This document shows, in pieces, positions 1-6,242 of a DNA stretch of 6,410 nucleotides. The position numbers and the translations under genes are program-made. The DNA lies in assembly GCA_038330415.1 (NCBI GenBank), contig JBBQNZ010000191.1, positions 1 to 6,410 of the forward strand, written 5' to 3'. This DNA is from Fodinibacter sp038330415 (GTDB taxonomy: Bacteria; Actinomycetota; Actinomycetes; Actinomycetales; Dermatophilaceae). The notes beneath the pieces were generated by a model. It made no database searches, was not told where the DNA came from, and was given only the letters and a program-made list of their open reading frames with translations. Position 1 is the stretch's first letter, and the number at the start of each line of letters is the position of its first letter.

Positions 1-720
1 GCCGTTGACCGACTGGCCGAGGTCTTCGTCGAGGTGGCTGACACCCTCGTCGACGACTTCGACGTCATCGAGTTCCTGGAGTCGCTCACCCGACATACCG
101 CCGAGGTCAGCCACGCCGCCTCGGCGGGGCTGCTGCTGACCGACCTCCAGGGCCGGCTGCAGTACATGGCGTCCTCGGCCTCGTCGGTGAAGCTGCTGGA
201 GCTGTTCCAGCTTCAGTACCAGGAGGGTCCCTGCCTGGACTGCTTCAACTCGGGCGCGGCCGTCGTCAACAGCGAGCTGGGAGAGGCAGGTGCGCGGTGG
301 CCGCGGTTCGCGCCGCGCGCGGTCGAGGCCGGCTTCCAGTCGGTGCACGCCTTCCCGCTGCGCCACCGGCAGAAGGTGATCGGGGCCCTGAACCTGTTCA
401 GCGCTGACACCGGTCGTCTCGAGCCCACCGACGTGCGCATCATCCAGTGCCTGGCCGACATCGCGACCATCGGGCTGCTCCAGGAGCGCGCCATCCGCAG
501 TGCCGAGATCCTCACCGAGCAGCTGCAGGGTGCCCTCAACAGCCGCATCTCCATCGAGCAGGCCAAGGGCATCTTGGCCAGGACCCACGGCGTCGGGGTC
601 GACGCCGCGTTCGACCGGATGCGCACCTACGCCCGCATCAACCACCAGCGCCTCAGCGACGTGGCCCGCGACGTCGTCATCGACCCGCGTCTCCACCCCG
701 ACCTCACCACCGCTCGCTGA
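1..720 (+). CDS. GAF-ANTAR domain regulator, 5' end outside window
   Basis: Likely a soluble signal-sensing RNA-binding antiterminator. In this family the GAF domain senses a ligand or redox state, and the C-terminal ANTAR helices bind paired RNA hairpins to prevent termination. The frame is open from base 1, giving 239 visible residues. The segment VDRLAEVFVEVADTLVDD before the first in-window GTG (base 34) looks like the usual family N-terminus and the GTG lacks a Shine-Dalgarno site, so I treat the gene as cut by the window edge. GAF spans roughly visible residues 20-160 and includes the typical QEGPCLDCF and GALNLF segments. ANTAR spans roughly 170-225, with ALNSRISIEQAKGILA, then a helix with AFDRMRTYAR, then LSDVARDVV. 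It has no membrane segments. It converges on the STAS gene. No ANTAR target hairpin pair was identified in the window. The domain assignment is firm; the signal and RNA targets are unknown. Confidence 0.9.
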   Translation, partial: AVDRLAEVFVEVADTLVDDFDVIEFLESLTRHTAEVSHAASAGLLLTDLQGRLQYMASSASSVKLLELFQLQYQEGPCLDCFNSGAAVVNSELGEAGARWPRFAPRAVEAGFQSVHAFPLRHRQKVIGALNLFSADTGRLEPTDVRIIQCLADIATIGLLQERAIRSAEILTEQLQGALNSRISIEQAKGILARTHGVGVDAAFDRMRTYARINHQRLSDVARDVVIDPRLHPDLTTAR

Positions 721-736
721 GCACGGTCGGTCGTCG

Positions 737-1132
737 TCACGCCGAGAGCCGGGACCGCCCCACGGGCTGACGCGCGAGCTGGCTGGCCTCGAGGTAGCGC
801 GGTAGCCGCTGCGCCTGGAGCGACTCCATCAGGTCGAACACGCGCTTGACCGAGCCCGTGGCGCCCGTGAGCGTGACCGGCACCAGCCGACGGGCGATCA
901 TGATGAGGCGGGTCGAGGCGACGTCGCAGAACGTCAGCTCGGTGACGTCCACCACGGCGTGCTCGCACCCGCTCCTGACCAGCTCCGTCAGCTCCCGTCG
1001 CAACAGAGGCACGGTGGTGATGTCGGCCTCACCCGACAGCTCGAGCACCCAAGGGGCGGCGTCCAGGTGTCGGGCGCTCAACGTGGCGCAGGAGACGGTC
1101 TCTGACCAGAGGGCAGCTGCAACGGATTCCAT
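737..1132 (-). CDS. STAS-domain protein (anti-sigma-factor-antagonist-like)
   Basis: A 131-residue single-domain protein resembling SpoIIAA/RsbV antagonists, which bind anti-sigma kinases in partner-switching pathways. The STAS core runs from about residue 27 (WVLELSGEADITTVPLLRRE) through the strand-loop-helix VDVTELTFCDVASTRLI (61-77) to SVKRVFDLMESL (94-105), the usual order. The ATG at 1132 has GGGAG five bases upstream. The frame stays open far upstream, but that is antisense or out-of-frame to the helicase and is not coding. In RsbV-type proteins the phosphorylated serine directly follows the conserved Asp; here that position is Val71 (D70-V71-A72-S73), so canonical regulation by phosphorylation is doubtful. 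It lies 56 bases after the helicase stop on the same strand, so cotranscription is plausible. No cognate kinase or sigma factor is visible. The domain call is secure; the partner is unknown. Confidence 0.87.
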   Translation of the reverse strand: MESVAAALWSETVSCATLSARHLDAAPWVLELSGEADITTVPLLRRELTELVRSGCEHAVVDVTELTFCDVASTRLIMIARRLVPVTLTGATGSVKRVFDLMESLQAQRLPRYLEASQLARQPVGRSRLSA

Positions 1133-1137
1133 GCGGA

Positions 1138-1142
1138 CTCCC
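1138..1142 (-). promoter_or_regulatory. Ribosome binding site of the STAS gene
   Basis: On the minus strand GGGAG lies five bases before the ATG at 1132. This decides the start within a long open frame that runs through the helicase gene on the same strand. Confidence 0.6.
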
Positions 1143-1188
1143 GGAGATGGTGTCGATCGCCACCGGGGTCCAGGGCAGCCGTGCGCCC

Positions 1189-3348
1189 TCAGTGTAGGGC
1201 TGGTCCGTCCACGGGGACAGGACCGGGGTCCAGGGCCTCGGTCAGCAGGGCCACGAGCGCCTCGAGCTGCAGGTCGGCCGAGGACCCGACCTCCTCGTCG
1301 GAGCCGTCGAGGGCGCGGGCCGCGAGCCCGGCCTTGTCGTCGATGAGCTGGGCGATCTTGGGGTCGATGGTCTGGGCGGCGATGATCCGCCACGCCGTGA
1401 CCGGCTCGGTCTGGCCGATGCGGTGCACCCGGTCGATGGCCTGGGTCTGTTCGGCCGAGGTCCACGAGAGCTCGGCCAGCACCACGTTGGAGGCGACCTG
1501 CAGGTTGAGCCCCACGCCCGCCGCGGTGAGCGAGCACACGACCACAGCCACGTCGGGGTCGGTGAGGAACGCCTCGACGTTGGCCGCGCGCTGCTTCGGG
1601 GTCTGGTCGCCCCGGATCGAGGCGTAGCCGATGCCGCGCTTGGCGAAGGTCTGCTCGGCGGTGTCCATGACGTCGATGTGCTTGGCGAAGAACACCACCT
1701 TGCCGACGTTGCGCGCCAGCTGGGCGGCGTAGTCGGCGGCGAGACCGGCCTTGGCCTGGCCGATCTTGCGCATCACCGTGAACACGTTGTCGCCGGTCTT
1801 GTCGGTACCGGCGTTCTTGCGCTCGGCGGCGGCCACCTTGCGCACGAGGTCGTGGTCGATCGAGTCGGGGTCGACGTCGACCGGCCGTGCAGCCCGCGCG
1901 GCCCGGTAGCGCGCCAGGAGGCGGCGGGCGAGCTCCTGCTCGGCGGCCCGGATCGAGCGGCTCGCCTCGTCGTCGAGCTCGACCGGCAGGTCGGCCACCC
2001 GCCGGGCCGGGATGTCGGCGGCGACGTCGACCTTGCGCCGGCGCACGATGCCGAGGTCGATGACGCTGGTGCGTGCGGCCGCGTAGAACCCGCGGTCGGC
2101 GGGGCTGAGGCCGGTCTCTTCGAGCGCCGCCATCAGGGCGTGCCGGGGCTTCTTCTCGTCGATCCAGCCGAGGAACTGCCAGATCGCCTTGAAGTCCTCG
2201 ATGTCGTTGATCAGCGGCGTGCCGGTCAGCGCCATCAGCAGTGCGTTGGTGCTGCGGGCGCGGATCCGCTCCGACAGCTGCAGCACGTGCTGCGAGCGCT
2301 GTGACGACTTGTTCTTGATGAAGTGCGCCTCGTCGACGACCATGCCGCGGAAGCCGTGCTGCCCCAGCCAGCCGACGTGCCGGTCGAGGATCTCGTAGTT
2401 GACGATGACGATGTCGGCGAAGCCGTCGATGGAGTCGCCGTCGCCGTGGATGACGGTGGCGTCGCGGCGCGGGGTCCACAGCCCGGCCTCGTGCGCCCAG
2501 TTGGCCTTGACGACGTTCGGCACGACGACCAGCAGCGGGAAGGCGTCGGCGGCGTCGGCGGCCAGCAGCGCCTGCGCGGTCTTGCCCAGGCCGGGCTCGT
2601 CGGCGAGCAGGAAGGTGCGGTGGCCGGCCTTGGCAGCCGCCACGACCTGCGCCTGGTGGTGCATCAGCTCCAGGCCCTTGATGCCGTGCACCACGCCGTC
2701 GGGCTCGGGCAGCGGCATGCACGTGGAGTCGCCGCCGTACTCGAACGCCCGGAACAGCGGGGTCAGCAGCTCCCAGCTGCCCAGCCGGTTGGTCTTCGGG
2801 CGGGGTGCCGGCACCGCCGAGAAGTCGGGGGCCAGGAAGGGGTTGGCCAGCTGGCGGGCGATGACCGTGGGCGGCACCACGCGGCGGGTCGAGGCGGCCA
2901 GCTGGGCGGCAGCCTCCGGCTCCGGCTCGGGTTCGGGTGCCGGCTCGCGGCCGGCCGCCCGGAGCATGTCGTTCTTCAGGTCGACCGCCGCGGGCGACAC
3001 GGTCGCGCCCTCGGCCAGCAGCTCGAGCAGCGAGGTGTCGCGGGCAGCGGTCTTGGCCAGGATCGTCGCGATGCCGTCGAGCCGGGTGAGGATGGTGGTG
3101 CGCTCGGCCTCGGACATGGTGGTGTCGCCCTTGACCCGGGCGCGCTCCTCGCGCACCAGCAGGGCGACGACCTGGTAGGACGTGCGGCCGTTGGGCCGCA
3201 CCTTCCCTCGCTGCGCGGCGGCCTCCACCTGACGCACGGTCTTCGCGAGGACGGGGATGATGCCCTCGTCCTCGCCGGCGCGCAGGGGATGCCGGTCGCG
3301 CGGCGTGGTGCGCGGCGCGCCGGCCCGGTTCGGGCTTCGCTGTGCCAA
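1189..3348 (-). CDS. SNF2-family DEAH helicase-like ATPase
   Basis: A 719-residue superfamily 2 ATPase of the SNF2 type, expected to translocate on double-stranded DNA rather than unwind it. Residue numbers are from the TTG at 3348. The Walker A motif is DEPGLGKT (250-257) and motif Ia is VVPNVVKANW (275-284). The DEAH box is VVDEAH (337-342) and motif III is LTGTP (374-378). The second RecA lobe has VVFFAKHIDVMD (551-562), SLTAAGVGLNL (606-616) and QAIDRVHRIGQ (636-646), the last typical of SNF2 proteins. Ahead of the core lie a basic N-terminus, a helical region (about 26-118) and a Pro-Glu linker (135-145). I chose TTG because AAGGA sits five bases upstream and the helical region from residue 26 reads as real protein; ATG at 3117 (Met78) is the alternative. 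Repair, replication restart or chromosome remodelling are all possible. The motifs are intact, so it is likely active. The STAS gene follows on the same strand. Confidence 0.9.
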   Translation of the reverse strand: MAQRSPNRAGAPRTTPRDRHPLRAGEDEGIIPVLAKTVRQVEAAAQRGKVRPNGRTSYQVVALLVREERARVKGDTTMSEAERTTILTRLDGIATILAKTAARDTSLLELLAEGATVSPAAVDLKNDMLRAAGREPAPEPEPEPEAAAQLAASTRRVVPPTVIARQLANPFLAPDFSAVPAPRPKTNRLGSWELLTPLFRAFEYGGDSTCMPLPEPDGVVHGIKGLELMHHQAQVVAAAKAGHRTFLLADEPGLGKTAQALLAADAADAFPLLVVVPNVVKANWAHEAGLWTPRRDATVIHGDGDSIDGFADIVIVNYEILDRHVGWLGQHGFRGMVVDEAHFIKNKSSQRSQHVLQLSERIRARSTNALLMALTGTPLINDIEDFKAIWQFLGWIDEKKPRHALMAALEETGLSPADRGFYAAARTSVIDLGIVRRRKVDVAADIPARRVADLPVELDDEASRSIRAAEQELARRLLARYRAARAARPVDVDPDSIDHDLVRKVAAAERKNAGTDKTGDNVFTVMRKIGQAKAGLAADYAAQLARNVGKVVFFAKHIDVMDTAEQTFAKRGIGYASIRGDQTPKQRAANVEAFLTDPDVAVVVCSLTAAGVGLNLQVASNVVLAELSWTSAEQTQAIDRVHRIGQTEPVTAWRIIAAQTIDPKIAQLIDDKAGLAARALDGSDEEVGSSADLQLEALVALLTEALDPGPVPVDGPALH
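2914..2946 (-). repeat. Short degenerate repeat encoding a Pro-Glu linker
   Basis: An imperfect run of GGCTCC/GGCTCG-type hexamers (read on the plus strand) encodes alternating Pro and Glu at helicase residues 135-145. It joins the N-terminal helical region to the part leading into the ATPase core. Such acidic linkers are usually extended and unstructured. The repeat could vary in copy number between strains by slippage while keeping frame. Confidence 0.55.
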
Positions 3349-3353
3349 GCGGA

Positions 3354-3358
3354 TCCTT
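3354..3358 (-). promoter_or_regulatory. Ribosome binding site deciding the helicase TTG start
   Basis: The minus strand reads AAGGA, then TCCGC, then TTG at 3348. The five-base spacing is good, and no ATG or GTG with a comparable site lies between here and Met78. The GGA of this site is part of an inverted repeat with bases 3398-3405. Confidence 0.6.
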
Positions 3359-3380
3359 AAGCTGAGTCGGTCACGGGAGG

Positions 3381-3402
3381 GACCCGGCGTCAACGCCGGA
3401 TC
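3381..3402. promoter_or_regulatory. Dyad symmetry upstream of the helicase gene
   Basis: The arms GACCCGGCG and CGCCGGATC flank TCAA. All positions pair except one (C3383 with A3400). It lies 33-54 bases upstream of the TTG start. It could be a hairpin in the helicase leader RNA or an operator for a dimeric repressor; sequence alone does not tell which. Confidence 0.4.
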
Positions 3403-3585
3403 CGCCGTGCTCGAGGCGAGGCGGGCGCCGCCCCGGGTGCACGGCATCCCGGGCCGACGCGAACGCGTGCATGGGCCGAGTGACGGCCCCCGTGTCGCTG
3501 GTGCGTCCTCGCCGATCAGCGGGGCGCAGCACAATCGTACGGCGTCCGCAGCCCCTCCGGAGCCCGGGTGTCGTGAACGTCCCCG

Positions 3586-4419
3586 ATGGCCGATCATGGG
3601 GTGGTGACCACTGGGTCCGCCACCGACAAGGCAGCCGCGCTCCTCGCGCTGCACACCGGCCCCGGCTTCGTGCTCCCCAACGCCTGGGATGCGGGGTCTG
3701 CCCGGATGCTCGAACAGGTCGGCTTTCCCGCCATCGCCACCACGAGCGCGGGCATCGCGTGGGCGTGCGGGGTCCCCGACGGGGGTGCGATCGACCGTGG
3801 CCGGATGCTCGACCACATCGCTGCCATCGTGGCCGCGGTGGGTGTCCCGGTGACCGCGGACCTCGAGGACGGGTACGGCCAGACCCCCGACGACGTGGGG
3901 CGCACCGTCGAGCGCGCCGCTGCGGTCGGCGCCGTGGGTGCCAACATCGAGGATGCCGGGAACGGCCGCCTGTACGACGCCACGGAGGCGGTCGGCCGGC
4001 TCGTCGCCGCCCGGGCCGCGGCGCCCAGCGGGACGTTCGTGCTCAACGCCCGCACCGACACCTACTTCGTCGGCGACCCGGGCGACCCGTTCACCGAGAC
4101 GGTCGAGCGGGCACACCGCTACCTCGACGCGGGCGCCGACTGCATCTTCGTGCCGGGGGTCGCCGAGGAGGACACGATCCGTCGCCTCGCCGACGCCATC
4201 CCCGGCCCGCTCAACGTGGTGGCCGGGCTGGCCAACACCATCGACGCGCCCACGCTGTTCTCGCTCGGGGTCACCCGGGTCAGCCTGGGCGGCAGCCTGG
4301 CCCGGGCCTCACTCAGCCTGCTGGAGCGAGCCGGCCGTGAGCTGCTCGACTCGGGCACGCTCGGGTTCCTCGACGGTGCCATCGGCTATGCCGACCTGCA
4401 GCGACGCTTCGCCCCGTGA
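3586..4419 (+). CDS. Isocitrate lyase/PEP mutase superfamily protein
   Basis: A 277-residue cytoplasmic alpha/beta-barrel enzyme of the superfamily that makes or breaks C-C or P-C bonds next to carboxylates using Mg2+. Recognisable elements are LPNAWDAGSAR (30-40), ATTSAG (51-56), the metal-binding TADLEDGYG (90-98), ANIEDA (119-124), LNARTD (153-158) and SLGGSLAR (233-240) near the C-terminus. The KKCGH/KRCGH catalytic-cysteine loop of true isocitrate and methylisocitrate lyases is missing; TPDDVGRTV follows the DGYG motif instead. The EDK...NS signature of PEP mutase is also absent. An oxaloacetate hydrolase-like or 2,3-dimethylmalate lyase-like activity is possible, but the substrate cannot be assigned. 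The start is uncertain: ATG 3586 has no clear Shine-Dalgarno site, and GTG 3601 or 3604 would remove five or six residues. It is monocistronic in this window, divergent from the helicase and convergent with the GH13 gene. Confidence 0.88.
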   Translation: MADHGVVTTGSATDKAAALLALHTGPGFVLPNAWDAGSARMLEQVGFPAIATTSAGIAWACGVPDGGAIDRGRMLDHIAAIVAAVGVPVTADLEDGYGQTPDDVGRTVERAAAVGAVGANIEDAGNGRLYDATEAVGRLVAARAAAPSGTFVLNARTDTYFVGDPGDPFTETVERAHRYLDAGADCIFVPGVAEEDTIRRLADAIPGPLNVVAGLANTIDAPTLFSLGVTRVSLGGSLARASLSLLERAGRELLDSGTLGFLDGAIGYADLQRRFAP

Positions 4420-4422
4420 CCG

Positions 4423-4440
4423 CACCGCCCGGTGGCGGTG
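4423..4440. terminator. Candidate bidirectional terminator hairpin
   Basis: A 7-bp perfect GC-rich stem (CACCGCC/GGCGGTG) with loop CGGT starts three bases after the PEP mutase-like stop and 22 bases past the GH13 stop on the other strand. No T tract follows on either strand. It would have to be the U-less type often proposed for actinobacteria. The position between convergent stops supports the call. Confidence 0.45.
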
Positions 4441-4462
4441 ACGCCGTCATCCCGGCTCGGGC

Positions 4463-6154
4463 TCAGCCCACCGGGGCGACCCAGACCGTCGTCTCAGCCG
4501 GCACCACGCCCGGGCGCAGCGGACCCGACGACAGCAGCACCTCGGCGCCCTCCAACGGCAGGTCGGTGGGCCCGAAGTTGGTGACCACCTCCCAGCCGGG
4601 GTGCCGGGCGAACCCCAGCACGTCGGGGTGGCCGGTCTCGCGCCACTCGAGGTCCTCACCGGCGAGCAGCTTGCGGCGCAGCGCCAGGGCGTCGCGGTAG
4701 AGGTTCAGGGTCGACGCGGGGTCGTCGTCCTGCTCGGTGACGGCGTAGCGCGCCATCCACGTCGGCTGCGGCAGGTGCGGTGCGCCGCTGCCGAACCCGA
4801 ACGACGGCCCCTCGGTGCTCCACGGCAACGGCACCCGGCAGCCGTCCCGGCCGACGTCGAAACCGGCACTGCGGGCGTGGGTGGGGTCCTGGCGCAGGGC
4901 GTCGGAGATCTCGGCCACCTCGTGCAGCCCGAGCTCCTCGCCCTGGTAGAGGTAGGCCGACCCGGGCAGCCCGAGCAGGAACAGCGTCGCGGCCCGGGCC
5001 CGCCGGATGCCACCCGCGACGTCGAGCGGGTCGACGCCGCCCGCGAGCAGCCACTGGCGGCCGTGCCGGTCGGCGGGGCGACCGTCGGGGGCGCGGCCGG
5101 GGGCCGGCAGGCCATAGCGCGTCGGGTGCCGCACGACGTCGTGGTTCGACAGCACCCAGGTGCTCGACGAGCCGGAGCGGGCGGCCAGGGCGAGGTTGTT
5201 CTCGACGACCTGCCGGAACTGGCCCGCCTGGAAGTCGGCCTCGAGCAGGTCGAAGTTGAACGCCTGGCCCAGCGAGGTGGCGCTGGCGTAGAGGGGTACC
5301 CGCGCCGGAGCCACCCAGGCCTCCGCGACCGCCGTGCGCGGCGGGTCGTAGTCGTCGAGCACCGCGCGCCACTCGGCATACACCTCGTGCACGTCGTCGC
5401 GGTCGAGCACGGGGTGCGTGCCGTCGAGCGGCATCGCGTCGAGCGTGGCCTTGTTCGGCAGCGGCTCAGTGAGGTCCTTGGTCAGCATGTGCGCCACGTC
5501 GACCCGGAAGCCGTCGACGCCCCGGTCGGCCCAGAACCGCAGTGTGCGGACGAAGTCCGCGCGGACCTCGGGGTGCGCCCAGTTGAGGTCGGGCTGCTCC
5601 ACCGCGAAGTGGTGCAGGTACCACTGGCCGTCGGCGACGCGCTCCCAGCCCGGCCCGCCGAACATCGACTCCCAGTCGGTGGGCGGCTCAGCACCGTCGG
5701 GGCCGGTCCCCTCCCGGAACACGTACCGCTCGCGCGCCGCCGAGCCGCGCCCGGCCTGGAGCGCCTCCTGGAACCACGCGTGCTCGTCGGAGGTGTGGTT
5801 GGGCACGATGTCGACCACCACCCGGATGCCGCGGTCGTGCAGCTGCGCAGTCATCGCGTCGAAGTCCTCGAGCGTGCCCAGGCGGGGGTCGACGTCGCGG
5901 TAGTCCGAGACGTCGTAGCCACCGTCGGCCAGCGCCGACGGGTAGAACGGGCTGAGCCAGACGGCATCGATGCCCAGAGCACCGAGGTAGTCGACGCGCG
6001 AGAGGATGCCGCGCAGGTCACCCAGGCCGTCACCGTTCGCGTCGGCGAAGCTGCGGGGGTAGATCTGGTAGACCACGGCCTGGCGCCACCACGGCGCCAG
6101 GAGGATCTCCTCGGTGAGGTGCTCGGGGGGCAGTGCAGGCACAGGGGTGGTCAC
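4463..6154 (-). CDS. GH13 alpha-glucosidase (alpha-amylase family)
   Basis: A 563-residue cytoplasmic glycoside hydrolase that releases glucose from alpha-glucosides by a retaining mechanism. Numbered from GTG 6154, the barrel begins at WWRQAVVYQIYPRSFAD (22-38) with a DANGDGLGDL calcium-type loop (38-47). Region I is DIVPNH (115-120). Region II is GFRVDVA with nucleophile Asp219 and Arg217. Region III is AVAEAW with acid/base Glu278. Region IV is SNHD with transition-state stabiliser Asp339. All catalytic residues are present, and length and motifs resemble bacterial oligo-1,6-glucosidase/maltase-type enzymes, possibly subfamily GH13_30. There is no signal peptide. AGGAGG seven bases upstream sets the GTG start; the longer frame to 6226 runs through the intergenic hairpin. 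It follows a sugar ABC permease gene by 88 bases, so it probably hydrolyses the imported sugar (maltose, isomaltose, sucrose or trehalose are candidates). Exact specificity is not readable. Confidence 0.93.
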   Translation of the reverse strand: MTTPVPALPPEHLTEEILLAPWWRQAVVYQIYPRSFADANGDGLGDLRGILSRVDYLGALGIDAVWLSPFYPSALADGGYDVSDYRDVDPRLGTLEDFDAMTAQLHDRGIRVVVDIVPNHTSDEHAWFQEALQAGRGSAARERYVFREGTGPDGAEPPTDWESMFGGPGWERVADGQWYLHHFAVEQPDLNWAHPEVRADFVRTLRFWADRGVDGFRVDVAHMLTKDLTEPLPNKATLDAMPLDGTHPVLDRDDVHEVYAEWRAVLDDYDPPRTAVAEAWVAPARVPLYASATSLGQAFNFDLLEADFQAGQFRQVVENNLALAARSGSSSTWVLSNHDVVRHPTRYGLPAPGRAPDGRPADRHGRQWLLAGGVDPLDVAGGIRRARAATLFLLGLPGSAYLYQGEELGLHEVAEISDALRQDPTHARSAGFDVGRDGCRVPLPWSTEGPSFGFGSGAPHLPQPTWMARYAVTEQDDDPASTLNLYRDALALRRKLLAGEDLEWRETGHPDVLGFARHPGWEVVTNFGPTDLPLEGAEVLLSSGPLRPGVVPAETTVWVAPVG

Positions 6155-6161
6155 GAGGAGT

Positions 6162-6167
6162 CCTCCT
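6162..6167 (-). promoter_or_regulatory. Ribosome binding site of the GH13 gene
   Basis: A full AGGAGG on the minus strand sits seven bases before GTG 6154 and fixes that start over the upstream ATG at 6226. The site is one arm of AGGAG-GA-CTCCT, so the bases between it and the start are complementary to the site itself. Confidence 0.75.
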
Positions 6168-6202
6168 GGGTCGTGAACGGTGGGATGGGTGGGTGCGCAG
6201 GG

Positions 6203-6239
6203 CAGGCGACCGCCCGGGCCCAACACGGGCGGTCGCCTG
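6203..6239 (-). terminator. Strong stem-loop after the ABC permease gene
   Basis: A perfect 14-bp inverted repeat (CAGGCGACCGCCCG with CGGGCGGTCGCCTG) has a 9-base loop. It starts three bases after the permease TGA on the minus strand, and no U tract follows. It could be a U-less or leaky terminator, or a 3' stabiliser that protects the transporter mRNA and lowers downstream GH13 expression. The structure itself is certain; the role is inferred from position. Confidence 0.7.
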
Positions 6240-6242
6240 GGC

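Larger units (their letters stand above)
3349..3585. other. Divergent intergenic region with dyad symmetries
   Basis: This 237-base stretch separates the helicase (minus) and PEP mutase-like (plus) genes and must hold promoters for both, unless longer transcripts cross it. It contains a near-perfect dyad at 3381-3402 and an 8-bp inverted repeat, 3349-3356 with 3398-3405. CCCGGG occurs twice, at 3432-3437 and 3448-3453. I found no convincing -35/-10 pair in either direction. Open frames through it on both strands lack recognisable protein features. Confidence 0.6.

Noticed and set aside
721..736. Terminator between the convergent GAF-ANTAR and STAS genes
   Set aside because: Only 16 bases separate the stops, and no stem of useful length was found there.
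1133..2722. Possible long fusion extending the STAS frame upstream through the helicase gene
   Set aside because: The upstream part is extremely Arg/Gly/Pro-rich and out of frame with the helicase. A good ribosome binding site and ATG at 1132 mark the STAS start.
1423..3360. Long plus-strand open frames opposite the SNF2 ATPase gene
   Set aside because: They are antisense shadows in a GC-rich gene. They show repetitive Val/Gly/Arg-rich composition and no domain, while the minus strand carries the full ordered helicase motifs.
3364..3393. TTGACG (minus strand, 3393-3388) as a -35 box of a helicase promoter
   Set aside because: No TANNNT-like -10 lies 16-19 bases downstream. The implied start site would leave almost no leader, despite a Shine-Dalgarno site being present. 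The hexamer is explained by the dyad centre.
3349..4116. Helicase frame extending upstream of 3348 to base 4116
   Set aside because: It passes antisense through the PEP mutase-like gene and has no protein-like conserved segments beyond residue 1 of the TTG-started protein.
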